Program-made: the position numbers and the translations under genes | Assembly (NCBI RefSeq): GCF_963678975.1 | Contig: NC_089272.1 | Location: forward strand, 24,555,471-24,619,470 | Length of the DNA stretch: 64,000 bases | Reading direction: 5' to 3' | Source of the DNA: Dysidea avara | Lineage: Eukaryota; Porifera; Demospongiae; Dictyoceratida; Dysideidae | Shown here: piece by piece, positions 47,601 through 62,600 of the stretch | Numbering within the stretch: position 1 is the stretch's first letter | Layout of the letters: the number at the start of each line of letters is the position of its first letter | Notes under the pieces: generated by a model | Seen by the model: the letters and a program-made list of their open reading frames with translations, nothing else | Told to the model about the DNA's origin: nothing | The model's database searches: none

Positions 47601-50600
47601 TCTTTGACAAAGCCTTGAATCAGTTTGATCTTCATTATGTACATGGACAGGGGACATGCCACCTTTTGATTTGAAGAGGTACACTACTTCTGATAGCCTA
47701 CAAAGCCCTCACTATTGCTTTTCAGTTGTTACAACACTTGTACAGCCTATTAGGAAGGCTATTCAATGCAAAAATGATGTGCTGTAAAGAATACACAGAT
47801 ATATTATGCTGAGTACAAATTGTGATTTCTTTTGTCCTGTCAATGTATCCACAAAGTGGCTTACTGGCTCTCCTGTTCAAACAACACACAGTATTCTTGA
47901 TGACAATAGAAAAGTACTAAAACTATATACATATTGCACAATTCCTATGTAATCTTACCGACTGTCTGTGTAGCCATCGATTGTGTGCTCAGCATACTAG
48001 TGGATATCCCTGTTGTACTGCTATACATCACTATTGTACTGCTAGATGTCACAATTACACTAGAAGACATCACTGGTTCAGATTCTGAAGCTACATAGGG
48101 ATGTATAAACAGCAACAGGATACATGAATGTAATGTTTGAGTTTTGTACACTTCATGAAATTTTAGGTTGGACGTAGAGAAATTCCCAAATCCCAGCTGT
48201 TGTGGCTTCTTTGGCACATGCCTAGATTGCATACAGGTATTTCCTGAGAATCAAGCCACTGCTGTCTGGGATTTTTCTCTGTATCTAATGATATTTTGAT
48301 GTCAAGACTAGGACTCTCTGAATTAACATATGCTTTAGCTTCTCACAGGTCCCTAGTGGGATAGTACTTATAATTGGCATAGAAACATTTAGGTCGTACT
48401 TATTTACGTAATGATTATTACTGTACTTGTACATTAGCATTTACCCCTAAGGGTTTTGCTAATAAATAAATATATACAACGTACACTAAATTTACACAAG
48501 TACATAGAAAAATTTGGAATTTTCAACTAGAGTAGGGACCATAGCACATCAATAAAAAGTACTGAAACAAGCTGGAGTAGTGCACAATATTAAATCACAG
48601 CAAAACAATAAGAAGTGCTATATCCCTACTGTGCTCAAGATACCATTATGGTAGGAATATAACACTTCTTATTGTTTTACTGTGATTTAAAAGTACTGAA
48701 ACAAGCTGGAGTATAGTAGTGCATGATATTACAGTAAAACAATAAGAAGTGTTATATCCCTACTGTGCTCAAGATACCATAATGGAAATGCATAGTAGGA
48801 ATATAACACTTCTTATTGTTTTACTGTGATTTAATATCATGCACACTCCAGCTTGTTTCTGAATCAGTACTTTTTATTGATGTGCTATGGTCCCTATTCT
48901 AGTTGAAAATTCCAAATTTTTCTTTGTACTTGTTTGTTAATTTTTTTTGTAAATAATTATTATGACTAGTGAACCCACGCATACTGCATCTAAAATAGCA
49001 CCGTGCGCCCCAGCTATATCAATTATCATCTGAAAAGTGAAGTATTCATTATGCTTCATTGTCAGCTATGTTCAACCTGTTACACAGCATTACGAATCAA
49101 GAAATGTTCGAAAAGCACCTCTGCATATACCAAAAGAAAGAAATGGTGTTGCGTGCCCCAGTTATATCAATTATCATCTGAAAGTGAAATATCCATTACG
49201 CTTCGTTGTCGGCTATGCATGTTCAACTTGTTACACAGCAGTGCAAATCAAGAACTGTTCGAAAAGCACCTCTGCAATCAAAATAGCCACTATGAAAAAT
49301 ACGGATGATTTCCGTTACAAAGGGAAGCCATCACGTGCTACCGCCGAATCAACACTTTTCGTTGTCAGCAAAGATGAATAGGACACAAAGGAGGACACTG
49401 GTAAGTCCATGAAGAATGCATTGTACGTACTGTGGTATGCCAAAAGGCACCTCTCACACCTCTCAGACCTGGAATACTTCCAAAAAGTTACTATGAAATT
49501 CATAAAAAATATTTAGTGGAATGTACCACTGCCTGACTGACTGACTGACTGACTAATGCCTTCAGACAAGTGTAACTTGATAACGACTAAGGATACAGGC
49601 TTGATTTTTTCACTGCTTGAATCATTTCAGCCTGACAGGTGCCTTTTGGCATATTGCAGTACATAAAATGGACTTGTCTGTGTCCTCCTTTGTGTCCCAT
49701 TTATCTTTGCTGATAGGTGAGGTGTTGATTTGTACTATAACTGTGTGATTACTTCCCTATATTTGATGGAAATCATCCGAGTTTTCTTTAGTAACTGGAT
49801 TGATTGCAGAGGTCCTTCTCTTAGTGTTCTTTCATTTGTAACATAGCTGAAAATGAATATCTGCACAAAAACAGCCAAGCTGTGAAAAAAGGGTGCGGCC
49901 TTAAAGAGCCAGGGTGACTGTGCATTATTAAAATTTATTAGCATTAACATCATCACCTTTGATTTCACAACTTTTAAAACTTTTACGTTTAGCCGTTTTT
50001 GTGTGGATTTCACTTCTTTTTGTACTTTATAAGGCCCCAAAACCAGCCTATGGCTGACTTTTGGGATTGATTTCACTCACATTTGTTATTTTTCTATACA
50101 GACACAATGATGATTATTGAAGACAGACTATAAAATTTAATTTTAATGTATTATATTGCATGCTTTACTTCAATATTTGGTAATATTATTGCAATACTCT
50201 AATAGAGTGCACATTTTTGACAACTTCTAATAGAACATACATAGAATGTTCTAGAACAATCTAGTACTTCTATTGGTAGATCTATGAAATTACGAAAGTT
50301 TATTTATAAACTAGAAATTTCATTTATTAAGCAAAAATAAAGTGAGGTGATCAGCCAAGATAGCAGTGGTTCAGTGGTTAAGCATCACTTCGAGATATGC
50401 ATTTGTACAGGCTATACTGAAGTAGGAAGATCTCCTCTCTTTATATATTATGAACTCTTGCTAGTGGCCATGGGTTTGACTCCATGTAAACTTACAGACA
50501 GCATCAAACATAAGATTCATGTAGACTGTAATACTATTGATAAATGAATACAAGCAGAGTCTTACAATTAGAGCAAATTTGCTAGTTTGTGTGTAAAATC

Positions 50601-53600
50601 ACTGATATGAGCAGTTGTTCTTATAAATAAGACTTGTTCGTGTTTCATGTATACAGCTTACCTAGACATATCAGTACTGTCCATTTGGTGCATATAGGCA
50701 CATATGTCAGAGAATAATAGTAGAGCTTTGAGCATCTTATTTAAAGATCACTTTCACCATACCATGCAGCAGTTTGGATGTGTGACTACTGGTTAAGACC
50801 AATCCATTGTAGATACACTTTTCTATACACTTCGTAGAACGAAATTAATTTTGTGTCTAAACATGGCTTATAGCTGTCGTAGCAATTAAACCTATCACTT
50901 TACAATTATATCGGAGTACTGATGGCTACAATAGCAGTGCTAATATAAATGTAATGAGCTAGTCATATTGGGAGTGGGTAGCCATGTTAGTAGTGTGCAT
51001 ACTAAGATTCTATGATATAAACTATTGGCATATAGCTTATAATGTATGTGGACAGTATAGATCCTTGCTAATCCAAACTCCTGTAATCTGAACACTTGCT
51101 AATCCCAACAGTTGAAATGACTGTTCTATTAGGGTATTTTGAGAACAAGTGTTTGTTCTATTGTTCTATTAGAGTATTTGAATAGGGTTCTGTATATAGT
51201 CAATAATCTGAACAATTTCACTACTTTTATCAACTTGAGAACAGTGCTGTTCAGATTATTGAGGATCCACTGTTTAATAGATTGCTATAATATCCATTTT
51301 ATTGTATTATTAGCTTACAATGTGTGACTGTTGTGTGTACATACAATGAAATTAAGTGATAGATAACTCCCAATCTTTCTATGATAGTTCTGTTCTGTGT
51401 TGGCTGTTCCATCTGTTGCCCTATAATTTTGATAGCATACTTTAACATTGTTACGAAGTTGTACTGAGCTTTCAGTGTCTTTGTATTGGTACTGGTGACA
51501 TGAACTTTATAATATGACCATGTATTTTGTGTATGTACACTATGCACATGGCTTTCCCCTTGTTATCTGTACAATGGTCCTTCTATAATTTAAATTCATT
51601 AAATAATGGAAAGTTAAAACTGATTGATTTATATACAGAATTCCATTCAAATACTCTAATAGAACATACAGTGAACAAAATACTCTAATAGAACAGTCAC
51701 TACTGTTTGAATAACAAAACATTTGGGTATCGATGGCCGAACATTAAAGGGACCACTGCACTGGGGCATGTGTGACCTATTAGAGTATTTCGTCATTTAG
51801 TGAACATTCTATTAGAAAAAGTGTATGTTTTATTAGAGTAGTTGAACGTAACTCTATATAAACAAATGGTCTTCATTTATTTGAACAAATTCACTTAACT
51901 GGATGCTTTTAATGTTGAACTGAAACAGATGTTCGGATAATGGAAGTCCTACAATACTTATAATACATCACAATTAGACAAAGCAAATATAAGTTGTTTT
52001 ATATATTAACAAATTTACTTGGTTATGTGTGACCCGGTCCTAGTAATAATAATAATAATAATAATAAATGTTAATAATGCACACAGTCATTTTAACTTTT
52101 ATTAGCATTAACACTATTGCAGCTATTTTTGGCATCCACTTTTGACTTCACAATCTTACAAAAACCACCCATGAAGCTAAGCATGTGTGAAAATTACATC
52201 TTCTTTCCTGTTAGTATATCATAGGTGTGGCACACCAGCTTTCTTGGCCCCATGCGATACACTTCTTCTACAGGGTATATATAGACTGCTTATGGGAATA
52301 CTTGAAAAATACTGTGTACATAGCCTAATCATCGTGACAGTGCTTTTTGGTGATTCCTAGTAACAGAAAAGTGTTACAAGGCAAAAAGTCTTCCATATTC
52401 ATCATAGGTTAGTAGGTCAAAACAGTCCAAAAGTCAGCTTGCGACCAGCTTTTGGGTAAGAAAAATTGAAAAGAAGTAAAATCCATGACAAAACTAGCAA
52501 ACATGGTGTGTGGCCTTCAAATGCATTTTGAAGGTTGTGCTGTATTTTTACAGCTGTTCTTTATAATGAATATATTATGTATATATAAATGTACCTTCCA
52601 TATCTTTAGTCATCAGAGTCACTCTAGTAGGTCTACCATTACCAACACGTACACTGACACTATATGAGGTGTTACTGGTCAATCCAGTGAATGTAATGAA
52701 TGTCTTGTTGATCATCCTTATTGTACCATGAGATGGTGATATTGTAGCAGTGTATCTTGATGAACCACATGATGGAGGAAATGATGACAGAGAAACTGTA
52801 ATGGTGCTAGTATTAGCATCAGTCATTAATATTGTGGGTGGATCAAATACATCTGTAATTAAAAGTAGTGCATGTTATAATAAAATGAAAACATACACAA
52901 TGTACATTAATTACAAGCAGAGGGAATTTTAAGTTGGATTAGGGATCAAAGAAGTAGTGAAACAAGGGAATTAGATGTAATTTATTGCATCACAATAAAG
53001 TGAAGTTAACATGCATACTGCAGATGTAGCACTATAGGAACTTGCACATAATTGCTGTGACCTAAGTGCACGCTATGATCTAAGTACATGAAGTAATGTT
53101 GAAATGGTTTCAAGTATTGTGTAATCGACAAACTGGTTTAACAGTTTTGCAGTCACGTGACACACCACGTTCTTGAAAAGTGAACGGCCTAGTTAAAGAA
53201 AAGTTTTAGTAGGTGAAACAATACTGCTAGTGTTACGTTGCGTACTGGGGACAGTGGTTGGTGAACGCCACTCGGAGGAGTTTTATATGAGCAGAGCTAC
53301 CATGGCCGGAGGTTTTCGTAGCAGTCCTTCCAGTCTATGGAATTGGTTGAGATGGTAACAAGATACAAGGTCATCATCGCTGGAAGTTCATTATAACCGG
53401 TGAGCTCGTTCCTTGTGTGACACGTGTTACATGCAGCACACTAAATTGAATGAAACTGATCACACCATTACAATAAGACGAACGGCTATCGTGGGGTACT
53501 GGCCAAGTTCTCACACATGTTCTGTAAGAAGTTTAGCATAATTAAGTGACGCTGCAATGAATTACTCTACTGGCTTAGTCTTGTCATTAGCTTTCAGGCT

Positions 53601-56600
53601 TGTCCATTCATGTTCTATCATTAGGTCTATGTACACCACTACTGTTGCTCATGCCTTAGTTAAGTGTTATTGCTGCATGCTGTTATTGCATAAGGCACTG
53701 CTGAATGATGATGCCGCATGAATGTTATTGTGCTCTAATAACAATGTGTTATGTCAATGATTTGCCAGCTGTAAGTGCTCCTACTATTCAGCTACTGTTA
53801 GGTCACTCACACTAGGCACTACTTATGCCTGATACATACAGGCACTGGCTAGGTGACAGCTAAGGGCCACAGATGGTGTTATTAGGTGCATATACTGCTG
53901 GTAAAAGCAAAATCAAAAACTCGTAATGGCTTAACGCTATTGCACTGAGAATGCTACTGCATGATATACTGCAGTGGCATGATTGAGAGTGTTGCTGCAT
54001 GATATGCTGCTGTTGCATGATTGGCTGAGAGTGCTGCTGCATGAATGTAGTGCGTGGCAAAATAAACAACCCTTACACATTTAATTACACTGTGTTTGTA
54101 CACCCCTCCATATAGTTTGGTGGCAGCTGAGGGATGAGGATAAGACCACAGCCAATGGGCAAGTATTTACTGGACAAGCTTTCTCCGGTAACATGTTCTA
54201 TGTATGGCAAACAGCTTTGTATGTTTGATCTAGCATGATGGCTGGTCGCTCACGCTTATGTGCATGTATTCATTAACAGTTGTTGCAAGTCTATGAGGCT
54301 ATTGTGTTTTTACGCTATGCAAAGTATGTTGCCATTTCCTAATATACTATTACATCAAGGTAATTGCCACTATTGTTGCCTTGTTGGTGGCGCACTAACA
54401 TTGTTATTGCATAACGGCTGCTGCATGATGTACTGAGAATACTGCTGCATGATGCACTAAGAGAGTGCTGCTGCATGAATGTTATTGCTGTTACTATTGC
54501 ACTGAGGGTGCTGCTGCTATTGTACTGAGGGTGCTGCTGCTATTGCACTGAGGGTGCTGCTGCATGAATATTGCTATTGCTGCTGCCAATGCACTGAGAG
54601 TGCTGCACTGAGGGTGATACCGTATTTACTTGATTAAACGCACCGGCGTTTACTACCTTACTTCCAAAAATCGATGTGGTGAGTACTCAAACTCGACTAC
54701 CACTTGATCTCATGAACAATGTTTAGGCCATTACTTTCACTATCGATTGTGGGATCATTCAAGTGCGGAAACTATTAAAGATGCGGTGTTTAATCAAGCA
54801 AATATGGTATTGCTGCTGCTGCTATTGCACTCAGGGTGCTGCTGCATGAATATTGCTATTGCTGCTACTATTGCACTGAAGGTGCTGTTGCATGAATATT
54901 GCTATTGCTGCTGATATTGCACTGAGAGTGCTGCTGCATGAATGTTATTACTACTGCTGCATGAATATTATTGTCACTATTGCTATTGCTCTGAGGGTGA
55001 TGTTGCATGAAGATTACATCTACCACATGCCTGTTACCACTGTTATTACTGCTTCCGTTAAAGCGTATATATCCCAGACATCAATTGGTTGATATGTGAT
55101 ACTACCCAAGTATGGCTACTATGGCGTCTAGTGATCCCAACCTAATTCCCTCAGTTTCCCAATTCCGTTTGCAGCTGCTGCATGTATATTATGGCTCCAG
55201 CACAAAAAAAAAAATTATTGCCAACATTATTGCGGCCACAAAATGTAATCACTGCTGTGAGCTTGAGGGTGCCACTACTGCATGATCTACTGAGAGTACG
55301 GAGACTAGCGGAGTACTGTACGATGCTTTTGCTGCTGCATGATATGCAACCGCAAAATGTACCAAAGTGCTGCTGCATGAATTTTATGGCTCCTGCATGT
55401 CTGCTATTACTGTTGCCACTGCTATTGAACTGCAACTCTGCTGCAAGTATTTTACTTCCACTGTTTTATTGCTAGTATTGCTGCCACTGCATTCATGCTC
55501 TTCACTATAGCATTCTGAGTTATCACTGCTTCTGCAGACAGGAATGTCCTAACTGTTGCTTGCATGTAATACCATGCTTATGCGACTACTACACTATTCA
55601 GTGACCACCTCAGTTGTCTAATCCCATTCTGTTCTAACTAGCTCATGCATTATCATTACTGTCACTGACATCATTATACTTCCATGATTGACCTACTACA
55701 AATGTGTAACCACTCTCCAATCCCTTCTACACCAACTCCCAACTCTATGCCATTAATTATGTACTTAGTGGCTATTTGTATACATTTCAATGGTCATCAA
55801 TGTCTTTCTTTAGTAATACTACTATCTCCTTAGCATGGCAGCTCTTAGACATACTTGGGTTATTCCGTTTCCACCTTTGCTTATGTGAAATTTGCCACCA
55901 GTTAGTTACATTGCAGTAACTTTCTGTCGTTGAACATGCATATGTGGCCGCTGCACTTCAGCTGTGTAAATGTAAGTAAGGCAATTTTCCACACCATCTT
56001 GTATGCTTCATTTCTCCTTCAGTTGCTTGCTCATCCTAGCATATGCTAATAAGTACTGCACAGGTACAATATTAACCACTAAAGTTTCATGCTTATTTGT
56101 ACACATATACTTGGAACTAACTGGTTATGGTTAATTTTTTTTCTGCTCAGTATTAACTTACTTTCCTTTGGTTACTTATGTAACTTGTAATATCTCCAGT
56201 ATACACTAACTGTTGCATACCTATAGCTCAATGGGCTGTTACTCTCTGCTGGCCTGCTCCATGCCTGTGCATATGCATGTCCATTGGTGGCTACATGCAG
56301 TTAGGAGGTGTGCATATCTATACCAAGGTTGCACATCCCTTCTCCATGTTTATAATACCTTAATATAGTGTTTCCCTGGTTTAACGGTAGGATAGGTGTC
56401 ATTGTCTAGAGCCCTTTACAAGCTTTCCATGCCTCTGCAACCCATCTACATTCTTATGCAATTAAATATTTCGTTTGGTTGCTAATGTAACTTGTAATAT
56501 CTCCAATATGCACCAACCGTTGCATACCTATATAGCTCAATGGCTGTTGCTTTTTGCAGGCATGCTCCATACTCAGGCATATGTATGTTCATTGGTGGCT

Positions 56601-59600
56601 GCATGCAAGTAGGAGGCTGGGTGTGCATATCCATACCAAGGTTGCACATCCCCTCTCCATATACATATAATAATATCTTGCTATAGTGTTTCCCTGGTTT
56701 AATGGTAGGATAGGTGTCATTGTCTAGGGCTCTTTACAAGCCTTCCATGCCCTCTGCAACCTATCTTTAAATATTTACCAGCTTGTTTTGGGGGTACATA
56801 CCTCCAGTCCTCATTGCCTTTGTCAGTGCATAGTGTTTTTATGTGCACAAGAGTATTCTTGTACTTTAAACTTGAAAGCATCTACATACAATATAAACTG
56901 CTACATATCTATGCAAGTTCATGAGATCAATGATAACCAATGCCTAAAATCATTGCAGGCTTATATACTACATATGTAACCTCTTTAGCTCTAATTGCAA
57001 GTTTACTCGTGCTTACCAATATCTGTATGTATAGTACTTGGCTGTATTCAAACTTTGAATACAACTGTTGCTGCTGCTTATGGGCTTTTACATTTATGTT
57101 CTGCTTACATGCTTGCACAAAAAAATGCTGCATACAGTGCATAGCAATATTTGCGGACTCATTTAATGCTCACTAAAATGCGTGTGTACATTTGTTGCTG
57201 CATACGGGTAGCTGACACTTACAAACAATCAATTGGCAGACCTACTGTGTGCATGCATTCATGCTATATTTACACACTCCTTTATACTTGTACTATATTT
57301 GCACACTCCTTGGTACTCATAGGTTCTCAGGCATTAGTCCCTGCTGGTCATGCAACAACTCTGCTTAGTAAGATGCTTACCGCTATCGATACACATATAG
57401 GCTCACTTAGTTGTATGCTCATTTGGTATTGTCGTAATTTTCTATATACCATCGGGATGTGTCATATGCTTCATGCATACTTGTGCTATGTGTGGTTATT
57501 ATAACTAGCTATATACAATTATATTACTGTCTGTGTACTATCATAATTTTTTATATGTGGAATACAGTAAGTTCGGGCAACTGGGCAATTTGGGTTAATT
57601 AGATGCTAGCAGTGTTGGGAGTAACGCGTTACATAAGTAACGCGCTACGTAATATTATTACTTTTGTGGTAACAAAGTAATATAACGAAATACGCTATAA
57701 AAACAGGTAATATAACTCAAGTTACTTCACTTACAAATGTAATGCGTTACCTAAGTAATATAATTACTGTAACGAGCCTAATATTACATAATATTATTAC
57801 TACAAGTAACGAAGTTACTAATGTCGTTGGTTTGCCTCTGAGTAACGCCTAGCCACAACAAAGTAACGAAGCCTACTGAATGAAGCTTATTCACCAGCTT
57901 CTTACTTATAGCCAAGATTTGCACATTGTCCAACAACACAATCATGTCACGTGATAAAGTGGTAGTTTCACACGTGACAGCTTAAGGCTGTGGACACAAA
58001 GTAATATAATATGTAATATTATTATAGTTACTTTATTTTATGGGTAATATGTAACTGTAACTAAATAGTTCAGTTGCAAGTAATATGTAATATGTAACTA
58101 GTTACTTTTACAAAGTAACTTGCCCAACACTGGATGCTAGTTATGTAACGTAATGCTTTATCAATTGATGCCAATATTAATGTTCATGACATAGCTTTGT
58201 CTGTCATTTTGGTTGCTAGTGATCAATTGCTGTGATTTGACCTGTCTTAGCAGTTTGCTATCATCACTTGCAAACGCTAGGTTCATTCATCTACCCTATT
58301 TATGGAAGAACTTACCGCCCACCCTATGATTTCCTCAGTTCCCCGTTTTTCATCCAAACTCATCTCTATATCATATTATGATCTATATATTGTCATGTCA
58401 TGCACGATCTCATGTACATATAATCTCATTTGCTATTATGGTGTCATTGTGTTCTTGTTGCATGATTGTTGAACTTGTGTATTGTCACGTACAGTACACT
58501 ACTGGCTTTGTGGAAAAATGTTATGTGATTAGCATTAGGAAAAAGAGTAGGCAATGTAGAGCTTGGTGTGGTGGAAGGGTGGATAGCTAGGTAAATAAAT
58601 GTATATATATGAGTACATATGTGCAATTTAATCCTCAATAAATGGTGGCGGTTGCCACTATTCCCAGGGGTGAATCCCAGCAACCAACATGTTAACTACC
58701 TAAAGGTGGTATATCTGCAGGTATAGGCAACCTTCCTTGTTTCACCACTTTTAGCTAGTTAATTCCCTTTTATCACAACTTTTTGTTGTTGTTGATTCCT
58801 AATCCATCCTAATTTTTCCTTCAACTGGTTGTTTACTTTTTATAACATAATTATAACAAATGAACCAGTGCATACCGCATTAAAAGAAAGAATGGCACCA
58901 GGAATGCCATAAAAGTAATGCATTAGAATGTGCGCCCCAACAATCAGTTACGTAACGAAAAGAGAGGTGGCTATTACATTTTTCAGCAATGCCCCACCCA
59001 TTACACAGCATTACAAATGAAGAACAGTACAAGAAGTGTCCCTGCAGTCAGCCCAGTTACTACAGAAAATGCAGAATAGCCAACTCAGCCACAGGGAAGC
59101 CACATTGCACTATCACGAATTGAACCTTGTGTTGTCAGTGAAAAGAACTGGAACACAAAGGAGGACAAAGGCAAGTCCATAATGCATGTATTGTATGTAC
59201 TGTGGTTGGTGAAAAGGCACATCTCAGGATGAAAAGACATCAAACAGTGAAGAAATCAAGCCTGTAGTTGTCGAGTTATGCTTGGCTGGAGGTTAGCTAG
59301 TTAGTTAGTTAGTTAATCAATCAATTCTGTTAAATAAAACATTTTTAAATTCCATAAGAGTGTGGGGTTGGTCTGAAGACATTTTTGGGCTCTTACCAAT
59401 GCTTCCAAGCTACGTATCATGAAGGGAAATTGATGCTGGTTTTAGGGTGATATTTTTGGCTGTAAAAGCCGAGTCCCTAAATTATATACAGAACTACAGT
59501 ATACCGTATAGCAGATTTTCCTCAAATTTACTTGTGAAAATTAAATCATGTGACATTTAATTTCGCGAGGTGACAAATTCGCAACATTAAATTCCTCGTG

Positions 59601-62600
59601 AAAATTTATTACTCGTAATAAGTGTTAGCATATACAAGATGGAAGGCAATGAAATTTGTCATGTTAGCCGTGTTTCTTTGTATCTATGCTTGTATCCACG
59701 ATGAATTGATGCAGGCGCCTGAGGTTTGCTAGGAAATGGGTAGGGTAGCTGTGTTCAGCGATATTTGATGAAGAAACACGTGTTGCGTAGGGGAACGAGC
59801 AACTGATCAAGCTGTAATAAACGATCAGCAAGCTGTTATATACATAAGTGAGCACCTGGTTTGTTCCAACACAACAATTTTACAGACACTAATAACCTCA
59901 CGATAAACAAAAATTCCACGTGATAAAATATGTCACGAATTTTAATATTGCGAAGTGCCCAAAATGCAAGATTAAAGTCCTCACAATAAAAACCCGCTGT
60001 ACAGTACTGTATGATTCTATCTGGATAGTCAAACTACAAAAATGTTATCACCAAGAAATGGCTGCTTGAAACTAGTCGTATCCTTCTTACAGCTGGGTGG
60101 TTAAATCTAGATGTGCATGCATGCCTCAAAGTCCATTTCACTTACAGGTATAGGTCTTACATACAGTAAGTCCCAAAGCCAGCTATTGCTCAACGTTCTT
60201 TTTATTTTAAGCTAATTTTGCTGAATGTTTTGTTACTCTAAGAGTATGACTAATATGTATATTAGAGTATCTCAATCATTACCTTTTGATATGTGATCAT
60301 GATTAGCCTGCTGCTCACTATAACTCCTAAGAAAGCTAATTGTGGCCCTCTGAGTGAAAATCTGACTAGTTTACGTAATTTTGTTTTCGATATATAATAC
60401 TGCGTGAAGTACATGCTGAAAAAAAAAATTTAATTTTATGCACATTTAAATTACTTTATTAAATAATGATTAGAAACAAGACTGAAACTAATTAAATGTA
60501 TAATCGTAATTCACCTGTTCATGAACAGTAGAAATATCCTTGTGTGTCTTTTTTACAATCGAACAATACAGTCTCAGCAAAAACCCACCTTGTTCACACA
60601 ACTTACATTTTTTTTATTTTCTTAGCATGTAGTGTCCAAGGAATGGATCACAGCCTATTGTGGTGAGTAGTATTGGAATTGTTGTGCTGGACATATAGGG
60701 AAATCGATCTGTACAGAGACTACACTGAAAATAAAATACAAGCGCTTACATTTGCAGCCATAACTTCCATTTTTGTTAGTCTGTAATGCTGGAATTTGTC
60801 ACCATGAATTAACAAATTGACCAAGGTATAGTTTTATCCTTGTAATTGCTTATGCATATGGATATGAAGGCATTGAGTTGAAGAATACAATGGTGATGAT
60901 GTTGCATACGTTTACTGCATCATAAAAAAATCACATGGCACACATACCGTTGGCGCTACTGAAGATTTTTGAAATCTACATGAGCAGGCAAATAAGATGG
61001 TATATAGTTTCAATTTGAGCAATGGCCCAATAAAAACATGCATATTAACTTTGTAGCATGAATAATTTTACGAATTTTTTAGAATTTTGTTTTTCTCAAA
61101 ACGCAAGCTTGTGCAAACAATTAGGGTTTTTGCTGAGATGGTCACAAAATTAATACCTTTCTGCCACTGCTATATACTAGCACTGCATGGCAATGCATCA
61201 TGCAGGGTTGCAGTGGTTTTACTATCGCACACTGTCACTGCTTATCACAGCACCTCCATCCTCTTCTAGAAGGGAATGGAACAGTATGGGACATCACTTA
61301 GGATTATCAGTGCACTCAATTACCGTATGAGCAGAAAATTTTGCAGTATGAAATTTTCACGGTTGCAAATCAAAACAAGATTTTCATGGTTCAATGCTCA
61401 TGGTTCAATGCTACAGACTACGTACCACAAATTCATTGTAGTTTTTGTGGTTGCCAAGTTGTTTTGTATTCAAGCTCATGTTACACTTGACTATGGGATG
61501 GATATAACTCATAACTTTAAACCAGTGTGTTGCCAAGCAGTGTGACTGAAATGGAACTCAAGCACCAGCTATGTCTCATCTTGAAGCACTCCCATGAAGG
61601 CATTTCTGTACAATTCATTGTCTCTCCAACTGCGGATTCTATCTCCTGATGGTTAAAGTACTGGTCATTGTCAAAATTATTAAATTTTCACATATTGTAT
61701 TTTACACGGTTGCTGTGTTAACCGCAAAATCCGTGATAATGTTACTTGTCGTGAAAATTTCTGTGTGTATGGTAGGTTAGGCATCTAGGAAATTGTGGGT
61801 GAGAAACTTCTCTACTCTCCAATTTCTTTCTTGCACCCAAGCATAGCAACAAAGTTTGCACTTAGGCTGCAATATTTACAATTTTACTAGCTTTCCATGC
61901 AGTGGTCGAGGTCTTGTACACCTACCAAACCACCAGATTGTAAGGCAACCTGCTCATGATACCGGCAAGTACAGGGATTACCAAAGTATAATGGAGGTGG
62001 GTGTTAACTGCAGCTTATTTCACTAGATTAATTTTACAGCATGAATGATATAGAAGCTAGCAAACATTACATTAAAACTGACTGTAAGCTATTTTTTTGA
62101 ATTCTTTAACTGACCTGTGCTTGTGCACAGCTCCATGGAAAAGTCTTTATGTATCTAATGTCAAATACTTAGAAAACCCTTACAAAGGTACCAAAATTGA
62201 ACTTTAAAAAAAATACCAATACCCAGGCAGTGCTGCAGTAGATCCATCTTATGTCCGCAATTTTCACTGCACATACTAGAGCATGGCACATCAGCACAAC
62301 TGCCACTATTATTCACAATTCAAAAGGCTATATCAAGACACACAGTAGTGTGTCATGCGGCCAAGAAAGCCAGTGACCACACCATGAGTATATTAATAGG
62401 AAGAAAGAAAACAGCTTTTTCATGCGTGCGTAGCTCCATGGCCCCGTGTCCAAAGCACACCATTTTTGCATTATAACTGTCCCCCAGGTAAGGTACGCCA
62501 CACAGAAAATGTGATTAAATTCGCAACCGCCATTTGCGAGATATGGGCGTTCAAAGTTTCATTTTAATTTCTTTGTTCTTTTCTTATGCCGTATGGAGAC

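Noticed and set aside
56374-56410. tRNA gene around TCCCTGGTTTAACGGTAGGA
   Set aside because: No B box, no T-arm and no acceptor stem can be drawn.
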